Source: Chlorocebus sabaeus
Lineage: Eukaryota > Chordata > Mammalia > Primates > Cercopithecidae
DNA: 64,000 bases
Direction: 5' to 3'
Assembly: GCF_047675955.1 (NCBI RefSeq)
Contig: NC_132915.1
Span: 46,452,026 to 46,516,025, forward strand
The translations under genes were made by a program, and so were the position numbers. Below the pieces are notes generated by a model, which made no database searches, was not told the DNA's origin, and saw nothing but the letters and a program-made list of their open reading frames with translations. Below are positions 12,005-22,325 of this stretch, in pieces. Each line of letters begins with the position of its first letter. Within the stretch, counting starts at the first letter, position 1.

Positions 12005-12165
12005 TCAGTGATTCTCAATTCTGGGTGCATGTTAGACTCATCTGGGGAACTCTTAAAAATAAAATAGCAAGGCTGGGTCCCATACCACATCTACTGAATC
12101 ATAATCTCTGGAGATGGGACCCAGGTAACATTCTTTTAAAAGCTCCTTTATGTGATTCTTATCTA
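12005..12165 (+). mobile_element. MER5A-like hAT-Charlie nonautonomous DNA transposon
   Basis: Typical order: 'cagtgattctcaattctggg', 'catctggggaactcttaaaa', 'ctactgaatcataatctctg', then 'cttttaaaagctcctttatg'. Confidence 0.8.
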
Positions 12166-12927
12166 CAACCATCACAAGGGAACCAGGAGTAACCATCATT
12201 CCTTTTTATTTAAACCCCAGGTCAGCTTCTTTCTCTTATTTAAGTCTTTCAGCATGATTTATATTTGGGATTTTCTTGTGGATCACAAAACTTGTTCCCT
12301 AGTCATGTGGGTATTTTATCCACTTAGGGATCAGCTTCTTTGAGATTGTAGGATAATAGGCATTTCCTGGGAAATGGTGTGTAAGAATGTGTTATCCCTC
12401 ACAATCTATAAAGCACTGCAGTGTTCAGTTTTCACTTGACCTTTTGCTTTATGTTCACACCTTCAATGCCCTTGTTGTCTGATAGTCACCCAGATATTTC
12501 CCTGATGTGCTTCCCAGTCAGTTGAGGTGCTTGCTTAGGTATTCTTTCTTAGAAATACTTTTCTTGACTGGTCTACCTAAAATGGCACCTTACCATTGTT
12601 ATTACTCACTGTTCTTCCGTGCTTTTTAAAATATATAACATCACTAATTAATAATATATTTATCTGTTTATGATGTGTTTTCTCCTAGTAGAGTATAAGC
12701 TATGCAAAAGCAAGAATTGTGACTGTTTTATTCATTGCTGTATTCCTAGAAGTGTTCAGTAAATACTTGTTAAAAGAGTTAAGGAATGAGTAAAAGAACA
12801 GTGTACTGGCAAGGGGTCGCCACATTGACTGCATTTGTCCTTTTCTGCCTTTTTCTCTTCCCAAGGAATTTGTTGTAGAAGTTTGCTACATCAGAAAACA
12901 TTGTTTGGGAAAAAGAAATTTTGGTGG
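12166..12927. other. Intergenic with an L2-like tail
   Basis: About 12680-12785 ('gagtataagctatgcaaaag', 'cattgctgtattcctagaag') looks like an L2 3' end. The rest is unassigned. No gene. Confidence 0.5.
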
Positions 12928-12945
12928 CACCAGGAACCATTTTTT

Positions 12946-13238
12946 TTGTTTGGTTTTTGAGACGGAGTCTAACTCTGTCGCCCAGGCTGGAGTGTAGTGG
13001 TGTGATCTCAGCTCACTGCAAGCTCCCCCTCCCGGGTTCGTGCCATTCTCCTGCCTTAGCCTCGTGAGTAGCTGGGACTACAGGCGCCTGCCACCACGCC
13101 TGGCTAATATTTTGTATTTTTAGTAGAGATGGGGTTTCACTGTGTTGGCCAGGATAGTCTCGATCTCCTGACCTCATGATCCACCCACCTCAGCCTCCCA
13201 AAGTGCTGGGATTACAGGCGTGAGCCACCACACCCAGC
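12946..13238 (-). mobile_element. AluY/Sc-type element
   Basis: Minus-strand full-length Alu. It is flanked by an 18-bp duplication, CACCAGGAACCATTTTTT (12928-12945 and 13239-13256). Confidence 0.95.
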
Positions 13239-13256
13239 CACCAGGAACCATTTTTT

Positions 13257-13905
13257 AACAGTTTCATTTCCCACCAACAGTAGTTAGCATACTGCTACTA
13301 TGTGATCAATTTATCTCAAATATTAATTTTGATATCTGATACTCCACAAAAACATTCTCTGTTCATAGCAAAGCACTGTCTACTAAAGTGAGATATTAGT
13401 AACTACCATGAGGAATGTCCATTAATTGCTGAAGGCAATAACTTCTGTGGCTTATAGAAAGCTAGCTGATAGACATTTATCAAGTGCTTCCTGTGTTAGG
13501 GCATTGTGATAGGTATCATGAGTGATAAAGAAAAAATGGGCATTTTCTTCCATCTAGGATCTTATAATCTCTAAATATATAAAAATAAATATACAACTAC
13601 CAATCACATGTAAATGAAATATGAAAAGAATTATACAATTATAAAAGAGATGCAAAATACAAAATTAATGCAAAAGAAATTGAGTACATATTATCTTGGA
13701 ATATGTAATATATAGGATAATTAGAATTACCTAGTGTAGTCTAGACCTTCTGGAAATTGGGTTTAATGAAGAATATGAAGATGATAAAGAAAGTACATAG
13801 ACACATTCCCTTTGGTGCTTGTAGAGGGGTTTCTGTTTAAAAGCCTAACTCTTTGCCTAACACTTGCCTGAATTCTGTTCCCTCTACTTTGTAGTGTGTG
13901 ATTCA
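13257..13905. other. Intergenic, nothing recognised
   Basis: AT-rich. No gene or clear repeat. Confidence 0.45.
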
Positions 13906-14208
13906 CTTTTTATTTATTTTTGTTTTGGAGACGGAGTCTCGCTCTGTAGCCCAGGCTGGAGTGCAGTGGCCGGATCTCAGCTCACTGCAAGCTCCGCCTC
14001 CCGGGTTCATGCCATTCTCCTGCCTCAGCCTCCTGAATAGCTGGGACTACAGGCGCCCGCCACCTCGCCTGGCTAGTTTTTTGTATTTTTTAGTAGAGAC
14101 GGGGTTTCACCGTGTTAGTCAGGATGGTCTCGATCTCCTGACCTCATGATCCGCCCGTCTCGGCCTCCCAAAGTGCTGGGATTACAGGCTTGAGCCACCG
14201 CGGCCGGC
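13906..14208 (-). mobile_element. AluYR-type element (Old World monkey lineage)
   Basis: Minus-strand, little-diverged Alu carrying GTGGCCGGATCTCAG, CACCTCGCCTGGCTAG and CAGGCTTGAGCCACCGCGG. These variants mark cercopithecoid AluY lineages rather than hominoid ones. I found no clean target duplication, so the boundaries are approximate. Confidence 0.9.
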
Positions 14209-14693
14209 CTACCTTTTCTTTTCTTTTTTTTTTTTTTCCTGTTTTGCAGGCTTGTTGTAAATTAATGTCCAACCAGCTTCCGTGAGAACAACATAAGAGC
14301 TGTTACTTTGAATCATTTATTGTCTATAATAGGATGCAATTTGGGCCGCATCCCAATTGTTGCTTATGAGACTACCTTGGCCTCTTGAGCTAGATATATC
14401 ATGTTTGCCTCTCCAGATTGTTTCCTGATGTTTCCCACCCTGCCCCACGTCCCGGTGGGCTGACCTGTAAAAACTGGTTGGGTTCAGCAAGTGGGGAGCA
14501 CAGGAGGAGGTGGGTATGAGGGAGGAAGTTGGAGCATTTGTTCCTTTGGCTCTGAATTTCCAGAGTCTGTGCCTCTCACCAGGCAGCTCTCTGTACCCAG
14601 CCCTTCTGTCCGCTGGTACCATTAGCTGCTCTTTCTCTCATTCCTTCAAGCCTAGGGTGCTAACATTTCCCATCCTTTAAGAAGCCTCAGGGT
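14209..14693. other. Intergenic, nothing recognised
   Basis: A T-run at about 14222-14237 is followed by unique-looking, moderately GC-rich sequence. A minus-strand open frame at 14317-14622 has no recognisable domain. Confidence 0.45.
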
Positions 14694-14959
14694 GGCTGGG
14701 CACGGTGGCTCTCGCCTGTAATCCCAGCACTTTGGGAGGCTGAGGCGGGCGGATCACGAGGTCAGGAGATGGAGACCACAGGGAAATCCCGTCTCTATTA
14801 AAAAAAAAAAAATTAGCCGGGCGCGGTGCCGGTGCCTGTAGTCCCAGCTACTTGGGAGGCTGAGGCAGGAGAATGGCGTGAACCCGGGAGGCGGAGCTTG
14901 TAGTGAGCCGAGATCGCGCCACTGCACACCAGTCTGGGCGACAGAACGAGACTCCGTCT

Positions 14960-14990
<31 letters not shown>
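14694..14990 (+). mobile_element. AluY element
   Basis: Plus-strand Alu with a ~30-base A tail. The flanks share an imperfect repeat (AAGAAGCCTCAGGGT against AAAAAGCCACGGGGT). Confidence 0.93.
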
Positions 14991-14991
<1 letters not shown>

Positions 14992-15000
14992 CCACGGGGT

Positions 15001-17164
15001 ATGGTGTGTTTCCCTCATTCCCTCAGTCCTACTCTTACCTTTGTAATTAGTCCTTGTTTTAACTGTTCCTTGAAGTACTCAATGAGTTGCCATTAACTTC
15101 GGGTTGTACTCTTCATTGATCACCTCACCAAGCAGAAAAGGAATTGACCCTCTGATGGTAAGATGACATGTATGTTTCTCATCCTTGTGACTGGAATCAG
15201 TGCCTCTGTGTGGGTTTCTTCAACACATTCAGCAGAAGTGGGATTCTGCCATTCAATATTGCTGCCATCTCCTTGGCCATTTGATAAAATTTATCTCCTA
15301 TTGCTAACATGGAAGATGAGGATAAAACAGTCAACTACTGGTATGGACTAAGAAAATCAGAAAGTTTGGAATTGGCTGCTGTTATTGAAAGTCTGCTATG
15401 TGTCATAAGTGGGTATGTGACACATCAGGATGATGTTGGGTTGGGAAAAAGTGCTATTTCTCTGGTTACAGAAGCCCCCTTACTAAGGCAAAGGAGTGGT
15501 GATGACTGAAGAGATGACATTCTGGATCAACAGGCAAAATGCTTGTGTCTGTGTGTGTGTGTAAGTGTGTGAGACCACTGTAATGTGGAATAAGTAGGAA
15601 TCTTCAAGACAGAAATGTCAAACCAGGTCATTGGCAGTGGAAAAGAAGGCCTTCATGTTTAGGATAAAAATCAGGGGAGAAAAAGGGCTGGAAGAACTGG
15701 AGTACTTTTGCAATACTGCCTTGAGGATAAACAATATTCTATTAAAATACCTAGGACCATGGGTGTATAATTTCATCTGTTAGGGAGGAGGAAATGTAAA
15801 TATAAATGAGAAGGCTGAAAAAGTAGGGTGTTACCTCTCTCTGGTCATGTGTTGAAAAGAAGAGGTGAAACTATGCAACCCTGTGTTTTGTGGAACCAGC
15901 TGAACTTCTCAGGGAACCTGGGACTATATTCCAAACTTTGCTGAATTAAATAAGCTGATACAAGTTACTCAAACCTAAGGCTTACAGGTTACTTCCCCCC
16001 CTGCCCCCACGGAACAACACACACACTTAGAGTTGGGGTTCAGTGGAGACAATTTTTGCTTATAATTAGAAAAAACGACAGTTGTTTGAACAGTTTTGGA
16101 CTGTTTGGCAATCTTTGGAGATGAAAATGGAAACTGAAATTCTGTCATAGCTCTGTTGGGTCATAATTTTTGAACAGGAACTGATGATGTCTCCTTGTAT
16201 ACCTATAATTGTGACCTAGAGCATTCTCAGGACTGATCAGGGGATCAATAGTTGCCAGGAATTGCTTAGTCAAAATTGCAGTAATTGAAAGCACAAAACA
16301 ATCCTCTTTATTTACTTCTACTAACTTCTGGATTGAGATTTGTCCACACTAGGCTGTCATGATGCATCTACTACTGACTCAAGCATCACATCGGCACATT
16401 CTAGCTTATGGGTTTTTCTTTCGATGCTGAAGCAAGTGATTCTTGATTTAAATCTCTAGGACATGGCAAACGCTAAAAACTGAGATAAATTCTTAAAATG
16501 ATATGAAAAGAAATCTAAGATGTTTGAGGTCTTACCAATACCTAATAATGTTTGAAAACTTAATTAAATTATGCTGACCAAATAAAGATTACACAAAATT
16601 GGTAAAGCAGAAATACACAGATCTTAAAATTCTGCATTCTTTCTGGAAACAAAGAAACATAAAGGCTGAGAAACCGCTTATACCTTTTTTCTCTTTTAAA
16701 ACAGAAGTTAAAAATAAATTTTAAAAATTAAAGTAAAAGAGGCAATTTAAATACGATATTAATTTGCACATTTCTTTCCTTATTTCCCAATATTTCAACT
16801 ATATTGTATAGTTTTCCTTATATTGTATAGTTTTCCTTATATTGTATGGTTTTCCTTATTTCCCAATATTTCAACTATATTGTATATTGTATAGTTCTCT
16901 ATTCTAATATACTTCATCCTCAGCAGACTTCATTATGAATTTCTTCAGAACAGAGAGTATCACTTTTAAATATTTGGACAAAGAGTTGAACAGGAAAAAC
17001 ACCTTGATTGTTTTGCACATCTTTATTCACATAGTAGTGCAGATATTTAACTTATTCTTCTGAGTCACAAAGTGTTTGTATTTAACATTTCATCCGTTTC
17101 TGTCATTTCAGCAAATAACTAATACAAGAAAGAACTCCTTATGCATAGTTCTGGAAATGTGCAC
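15001..17164. other. Intergenic unique sequence with small simple repeats
   Basis: A short (TG)n tract lies at about 15546-15575. I see no gene. Short open frames at 15163-15509 have no recognisable domains. Confidence 0.5.
16775..16886. repeat. 19-bp tandem repeat with 36-bp flanking duplicate
   Basis: Three copies of ATATTGTATAGTTTTCCTT lie at 16801-16857 (the third has one change). A 36-bp segment at 16775-16810 recurs exactly at 16851-16886, i.e. at a distance of 76 = 4 x 19. This fits expansion by slippage or unequal exchange. Confidence 0.95.
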
Positions 17165-17407
17165 GTTTCTTTTCTTAAAAATTGTCTGCCAATAAAGAAC
17201 TTTTATAACTCTACAACAAAAAGACAAATAACCCAATTAAAAAATAGTCAAAGAACTTGAATGAATAGATATTTCTCCAAAGAAGAGAAACAAATGTCCA
17301 ACAAATACATGAAAATATGCTCATTGCCATTAGTCATGGGGAAAAATGCAAATGAAAACCACAAGGAGACAGCACTTTACACCCACTAGACTGGCCATAA
17401 ACAAACA

Positions 17408-17655
17408 ACACTGCATGTTCTCACTCACAGGTGGGAACTGAACAATGAGAACACATGGACACAGGGTGAGGAACATCACTCATCGGGGCTTGTCGTGGGG
17501 TGGGGGGAGGGAGGAGGGATAGCATTAGGAGATATACCTAATGTAAATGATGAGTTAACGGGTGCAGCACACCAACATGGCATATGTATACCTATGTAAC
17601 AAACCTGCATGTTATGCACATGTACCCTATAACTTAAAGTATAATAATAAAAGAG
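17408..17655 (+). mobile_element. Short 5'-truncated L1PA 3' end nested in older L1
   Basis: About 250 bp: ORF2/3'UTR text 'cactgcatgttctcactcac' through 'taacttaaagtataataata', then an A-rich tail with (AAAAC)n to about 17692. The host L1 resumes after it ('aacaagcgttggtgagg'). Confidence 0.85.
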
Positions 17656-18266
17656 CAAAAACAAAACAAAACAAAACAAAAAACAAGCGTTGGTGAGGAT
17701 GATGAGAAATTAGAATGCCAATACATTGCCTATAGGAAGGTAAAATGACACAACCACTGTAGAAAATAATTTGGTGATTCCTCAGTAAATTAAACATATG
17801 ACCTAGACAGTCTACTCATAGGAATGTAAACAAAAAATTGAACATCAATGTTCAGACAAAAACCTGCGCATGAATGTTTACAGCAGATCTATTCACAATA
17901 GGCGAAAGGCAGAAAGATCCACTGTATGGTGTATTTTCAGCTATAAAAAAGAATGAAGTACTGATACATGCCACAACATAGATGAACCTTGAAAACATTA
18001 TGCTAATAAAAGAAACTAGACAGAAAAGGCCACATATTATATGGTTCCATTAATATGAAATATCCAAAACAGGCAAAACCATAGAGACATAAAGGGAATT
18101 AATGGTTGTTTGGGGCTTGGGGGTGGTGAGAATGTGGAGATACTAATGTGGGTATGTGGTTTCTATCTCCGGTGATGAAAATGTTCTGTAACTAGGTAGT
18201 GGTGGTGGTTGCCTAACATGATGAATGTAGTTAAGGCTACTGATTGTTCTTTATTTGTAGCCATTT

Positions 18267-18566
18267 TATTTATTTATTTATTTTTTGAGACAGTCTCACT
18301 TTATCACCCAGGCTGGAGTGCAGTGGTGTGATCTAGGCTCACTGCAACCTCTGCCTCCTGTGTTCCAATGATTGTCCTGCCATGGCCTCTCTAGTAGCTG
18401 GGATTACAGGCATGCACCACCACTCCCAGCTAATTTTTGTATTTTTAGCAGAGACGGGTTTTCACTATGTTGTCCAGGCTGGTCTCGAACTCCTGGTCTC
18501 AAGTGATCTGCCAGCCTCAGCCTCCCAAAGTGCTGGGATTGCAGGCGTGAGCTACCGCACCTGGCC
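18267..18566 (-). mobile_element. AluS element inside old L1
   Basis: Minus-strand Alu flanked by TATTTGTAGCCATTT (18252-18266 and 18567-18581). Confidence 0.95.
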
Positions 18567-18741
18567 TATTTGTAGCCATTTAAAATGCCTATGATGGTAA
18601 CTTTTATGTTGTGTTATTTTGTGTGTTTTGCTCCAATAAAGACAACATTTAAAAAAATGCCTAGTCAAAGAGTAAGGATATTATCCTTTTGGGGGGTCAC
18701 ATATACATATTTATGCCACTGCTTTTCAAAAGAATCTTTTT

Positions 18742-19035
18742 TTTTTTTTTTTTTTGAGACGGAGTCTCGGTCTGCCGCCCAGGCTGGAGTACAGTGGCCG
18801 GATCTCAGCTCACTGCAAGCTCCGCCTCCCGGGTTCCCGCCATTCTCCTGTCTCAGCCTCCCGAGTAGCTGGGACTACAGGCGCCCGCCGCCTCGCCCGT
18901 CTAGTTTTTTGTATTTTTAGTAGAGACGGGGTTTCACCGTGTTAGCCAGGATGGCCTCGATCTCCTGACCTCGTGATCCGCCCGTCTCGGCCTCCCAAAG
19001 TGCTGGGATTACAGGCTTGAGCCACCGCGCCCGGC
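18742..19035 (-). mobile_element. AluYR-type element (Old World monkey lineage)
   Basis: Minus-strand, low-divergence Alu with GGCCGGATCTCAG, GCCTCGCCCGTCTAG and CAGGCTTGAGCC. Its target duplication TCAAAAGAATCTTTTT is intact (18726-18741 and 19036-19051). Young and lineage-specific. Confidence 0.95.
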
Positions 19036-19239
19036 TCAAAAGAATCTTTTTATGATCAGGTGAAATGATGTCCTTTGGAGTGAATGACATATAGTAATTA
19101 AAAATGTGCATTAATACTGACTTGGGGCCAAACATGTAACTTATGTTGTTAGACTTGCCAGTCTTAAGTCTAGTGAAATCTCACAGGCTATCAAGACCAA
19201 ATGTTGTATTTCAAGTCACAGGTGTGGAGACAGGGTAGC

Positions 19240-19475
19240 GATCAAAGTACAGGTTTTCAGAGTTAAATGAAATTCAGTGAATTCAAAGCCTAGCTTCTTC
19301 TGATACCAGACATGGAATTTCAGAGAAGTTACAGTAACCTTGCAAGTCTGTTTCCTCACTAGTAAAAATGGAGATAGATAATAATCTAATTGAAGGTGAC
19401 ATATGTATTGAGTTCATATATGATAAGTGCTTAACACTGGACTAAGCATATGGTAAATGTTCAGTAGGTAGGCTA
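19240..19475 (+). mobile_element. MIR SINE
   Basis: 'gaagttacagtaaccttgca', 'ctgtttcctcactagtaaaa', 'gataagtgcttaacactgga' and 'ggtaaatgttcagtag' follow the MIR order on the plus strand. Confidence 0.75.
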
Positions 19476-20450
19476 GTTCTAAGACAGGCTTATAAACATA
19501 CTTTTTCTAATGTACCCTTTTATAAATTTTTGTGAGGAATTCACCTTCAGTTTGAAGGAAGTCCACTTATCTTGCTTGACTTGGCAGGATTCTAATTGGG
19601 AGGGTGTCTTTTGGCATCCTGACTAGATTCTCATGCACAGATAGTGATTTTTTGATTAAATGAAGTTAACAGTAAAGTGATGATCTCTCTACTTCTACTC
19701 TCAACCCCCATCTCAGCTTTCCCCAAGTATTCTGGAACCCTTTCTGAAGAAGAGGGCAGTTCTAACTTTCAGGAATGTTCTGGTGCCTGCTCAGTATGCA
19801 TCTGCTTATTAATCTTATCAATAGTAACAAAGCATTTGAAGGGCAAAGAAAGAGAAGATTATTGCCTATTTGAAGTTTATAAAGAAAGCCAGAAGAAAAA
19901 GAAAAAAAAGAGAACAAACGGTAAAGTAGGTCTTGTTTCTTCAACCACGCTCCAAATTACTGATTTTAAACTGCTCCAAGGACCCAAACTGTTCAGCAAT
20001 GTGGGCTACACTCCCTCTGATACCCAGCCAATGCGTAAAGAAGCTGACATAAAAACTCAAAGGAAATCATGACTCTTGCAAAACAAAAGACAAAGGGTGT
20101 ACAAAGGATCATCATTCAAGTTCGAAACCTGCTTGATAGTCCCAGCTCAGCACAAGGCTTTCCACATCTCCTTGACATTAGTCAGCTGGATGTCAGCTGT
20201 ACTTACAGCAGTTTTGCCAAGGGGTGTGAAGAAAACACTTAAGTGTAAAACTTATGCCTTGATCCTCAAGGAACTTAAATAGCGCTGGAGAGATTAGCTG
20301 TGTAACTGACACTCCAGGGCGGTCAATGAAACGTGACACACGAGTTGGCAGGGACCTTGAAGGAGAGGGATTTCACAGTTAAGGATCATTTGTGGCTGGG
20401 GGCTTCTCAAGGAAGGCTTTAAGAGGTGGGATGGAAGTGGCGGGCAGGGC
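19476..20450. other. Upstream flank of CNTLN with an unusually open frame
   Basis: No repeat is recognised. In the frame beginning at ATG 19677, codons stay open to a single TGA at 20070-20072, then open again to 20282. That is about 200 codons with one stop. The predicted peptide has a hydrophobic start, a poly-lysine patch and no domain I know. It is probably non-coding. Confidence 0.4.
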
Positions 20451-20458
20451 TTTAGGTG

Positions 20459-20467
20459 GGCGGGAAA
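20459..20467 (-). promoter_or_regulatory. E2F-like site 1
   Basis: GGCGGGAAA on the plus strand (TTTCCCGCC on the minus strand) is a strong match to the E2F consensus. It lies about 285 bp before the CNTLN start codon. Occupancy is inferred, not shown. Confidence 0.5.
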
Positions 20468-20625
20468 TCCAGCCGATCCTGGCCAAGGACTCAGGCACAG
20501 GACCTCGGGATGGCCCGCCCGGCTGACCGGCCTCACCCTTTCGGGCCACGGCGCGTGCGTACCCCAGCGCTGGCGCTGGGCACATTGCCCGCGGGAAGCC
20601 GGCCAGGGCCACAGAACACGAGACA

Positions 20626-20630
20626 CCAAT
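20626..20630 (+). promoter_or_regulatory. CCAAT box (NF-Y type)
   Basis: CCAAT in the context ACACCAATGG, 7 bp before the second E2F-like site and about 115 bp before the start codon. Confidence 0.45.
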
Positions 20631-20636
20631 GGCCAA

Positions 20637-20646
20637 GGCGGGAAAA
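20637..20646 (-). promoter_or_regulatory. E2F-like site 2
   Basis: GGCGGGAAAA (TTTTCCCGCC on the other strand), next to the CCAAT box. The CCAAT/E2F pairing is common in cell-cycle promoters and would suit a centrosome gene. Confidence 0.5.
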
Positions 20647-20652
20647 GACTCA

Positions 20653-20661
20653 CGCATGCGC
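20653..20661. promoter_or_regulatory. NRF1-like site
   Basis: CGCATGCGC matches the palindromic core of NRF1 sites, common in CpG-island promoters. It lies about 85 bp before the start codon. Confidence 0.5.
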
Positions 20662-20744
20662 GGCTCAGCGTTCCGGGCTCGCCGGGTTGGGGAAAGGGAG
20701 GTGGAGTTTCCAACAGGGAACTTGACCCGTTAGCTGCTGCAGCC

Positions 20745-21104
20745 ATGGCGGCGCGTTCGCCTCCCTCACCGTACCCTACGCCCCCAGCGCGACAGTTGGG
20801 CCCCAGGTCCCCACGTGTTGGGCGGGGAGCTGAGGTACACGCAGTGCGCAGCGAGGCCTCGGGTTTTGCCGGCGCAGCACGGGAGGTGGTCGCGGACAAA
20901 AGTGATAAAATCTGGCTGGGCGAAGAAGGGTCAGGGGGCCGGCGAGGGCCTGGTGGGGCAGCTCCGGCTCATGCTCCCCTCCTCAGCGCGCCCATGGGGT
21001 CCAGACGGCTAGAGGGCATCTCGGTAGAGGAGGCGATGGTGACCCGGACGCAGCTGCTGGAGGAAGAGCTGAGCAGCCTAAAGGAGGAGTTGGCCCTGTG
21101 TCAG
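20745..21104 (+). CDS. CNTLN: CNTLN exon 1 coding part: N-terminus of centlein
   Basis: This encodes the first 120 residues of centlein, a long coiled-coil protein (about 1400 residues in human). Centlein sits at the proximal ends of centrioles and, by published work on the family, links C-Nap1 (CEP250) to CEP68 in centrosome cohesion. The ATG at 20745 lies in AGCCATGG, a good Kozak context, just after a GCTGCTGCAGCC stretch. Residues 1-82 are Pro/Ala/Gly/Arg-rich and probably disordered. Residues about 92-120 (GISVEEAMVTRTQLLEEELS, then SLKEELALCQ) begin a coiled coil. The CAG|GTATCG donor at 21104/21105 leaves phase 0. A second in-frame ATG at 20994 (Met84, CCCATGG) could start a shorter form. 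I recognised the protein from memory of human centlein. Other frames over the same DNA are shadows. Confidence 0.92.
20928..20958 (+). other. Potential G-quadruplex in exon 1
   Basis: Four G-runs of 3, 5, 3 and 4 with loops of 3, 7 and 6 bases on the coding strand. Structure is inferred from pattern only. Confidence 0.4.
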
Positions 21105-22037
21105 GTATCGAGGACTCTCGCAGCCGGCCTTTCCCCACCACAGCGGGGCCGGGACCCGTGGGGAGGCGCGCCCTTCTCCCTCTGCCTGGGGACCTACCCC
21201 GCCCCGCCTGGCGGCGCTCCCTCACGGCTGCACACCCTGCTAAACCCGCGGCCTGGGGCTGGAGAGACGCCGCTGCGCTCGGCTCCCCGACCCCGGGCCC
21301 CTGCCCCTTTCCGAACAGCGGCCAGACAGGCTTCGCCTCCGCGCCGGGGTTTGGTTTTGGTCACTTGGATACTCGCAGTCGCACCCCCTCCCGTTCCCAC
21401 AAAGCCCAAGTTCTTGGTGGTGACTATAGCCAATACCTGCCTGGGGCCCAGGAGTGACATGCAGTCCACTAGTTGAAATAAACAGGAAAGTGTAAACACT
21501 TTTGTTAAAGTAAAATCCATCGATGAAGGAGCCTGTTTCTAAAATTTCAAACCCACACTTGGCTTTGTTTTTACCCAAACTTAAGTTGTAAACACAGACC
21601 AGTAACGTTTACAAAGTCTCAGAGCCGGGAACTTACAATAGATAATGCTTGGTACTTACTAACCAGCTATAGTAATTCCGCGGTCCTTGAGTGAGAAATC
21701 CCATTTTCATGTGATCTTGCCAGTGAAAAACATTTGCTAAATCAATTGCATTAACATTACTTTCCTGTTTGTAGAGTTTTTGTAAGGATGGACTTGACTA
21801 TACTCCTGTTTAAAGAGATTGAATTTTCCTTTAGTTTTGCATCCGTACCATCATCTCTTTTGATTTTACCAGAACCTTCAGATAGGGTTGGGAGATTGGA
21901 TGTGGGAAACTCACTAAACAGTAGATGTTTAAGTCACTCTGCCTTCAAGGTAGAAACCAGTTAGGAACTGCCGAACATCAAAGTAACTTTGTCAACAGTA
22001 TCATCAGTTTAATAAAACAATTCATGAAATTCATTCT

Positions 22038-22313
22038 TTTTTTTTTTTTCTTTTTGAGATGGAGTCTCGCTCTGTCACCCGGAGTGGAGTGCAGTGGTAC
22101 TATCTTGGCTCACTGCAAGCTCCGGCTCCTGGGTTCACGCCATATTCCTGCCTCAGCCTCCCCAGTAGCTGGGACCACAGGTACCCGCCACCACACCCGG
22201 CTAATTTTTTGTATTTTTAGTAGAGATGGGGTTTCACCATGTCAGCCAGGATGGTCTTGATCTCCTGACCTTGTGATCCGCCCGCCTTTGCCTCCCAAAG
22301 TGCTGGGATTACA
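22038..22313 (-). mobile_element. AluY-type element, 5'-truncated
   Basis: Minus-strand Alu missing the first ~20 bases of the left monomer (it stops at GGGATTACA). Flanked by GAAATTCATTCT (22026-22037 and 22314-22325). Confidence 0.95.
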
Positions 22314-22325
22314 GAAATTCATTCT

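Larger units (their letters stand above)
17165..18735 (+). mobile_element. Old L1 (L1MA/L1PB-type) 3' region, split by L1 and Alu insertions
   Basis: ORF2 end and 3'UTR text is spread over 17240-17407, 17660-18255 and 18582-18640: 'caaatgaaaaccacaaggag', 'caagcgttggtgaggatgat', 'attcacaataggcgaaaggc', 'ccaataaagacaaca'. It is interrupted by a younger L1 at 17408-17655 and an Alu at 18267-18566. The right end is approximate. Confidence 0.78.
20450..21420. promoter_or_regulatory. CpG island covering the CNTLN promoter and exon 1
   Basis: CpG dinucleotides and G+C rise sharply compared with the AT-rich flanks and fall again after about 21420. The island spans the putative promoter, 5'UTR, exon 1 and the start of intron 1. 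No TATA box is evident near the start. The pattern fits a broadly expressed CpG-island promoter. Confidence 0.88.

Noticed and set aside
13898..14149. Open frame with the peptide style ETESRSVAQAGVQWPDLSSL
   Set aside because: This is the well-known translation of an antisense Alu. The same applies to frames near 18382, 18754, 23917, 51402, 53148, 61228 and 61739.
16775..16886. CRISPR-like repeat array
   Set aside because: The repeats are contiguous 19-bp tandem units without unique spacers, in a primate genome.
20294..20899. Minus-strand open frame of 201 codons opposite the CNTLN promoter
   Set aside because: GC-rich CpG-island DNA has few stops in every frame. The peptide is Pro/Ala/Arg-rich without a domain and overlaps the promoter and exon 1 of CNTLN.
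21194..21578. Overlapping plus- and minus-strand open frames after exon 1
   Set aside because: They are shadows of low stop density in the CpG island and lie in intron 1 after a strong splice donor.
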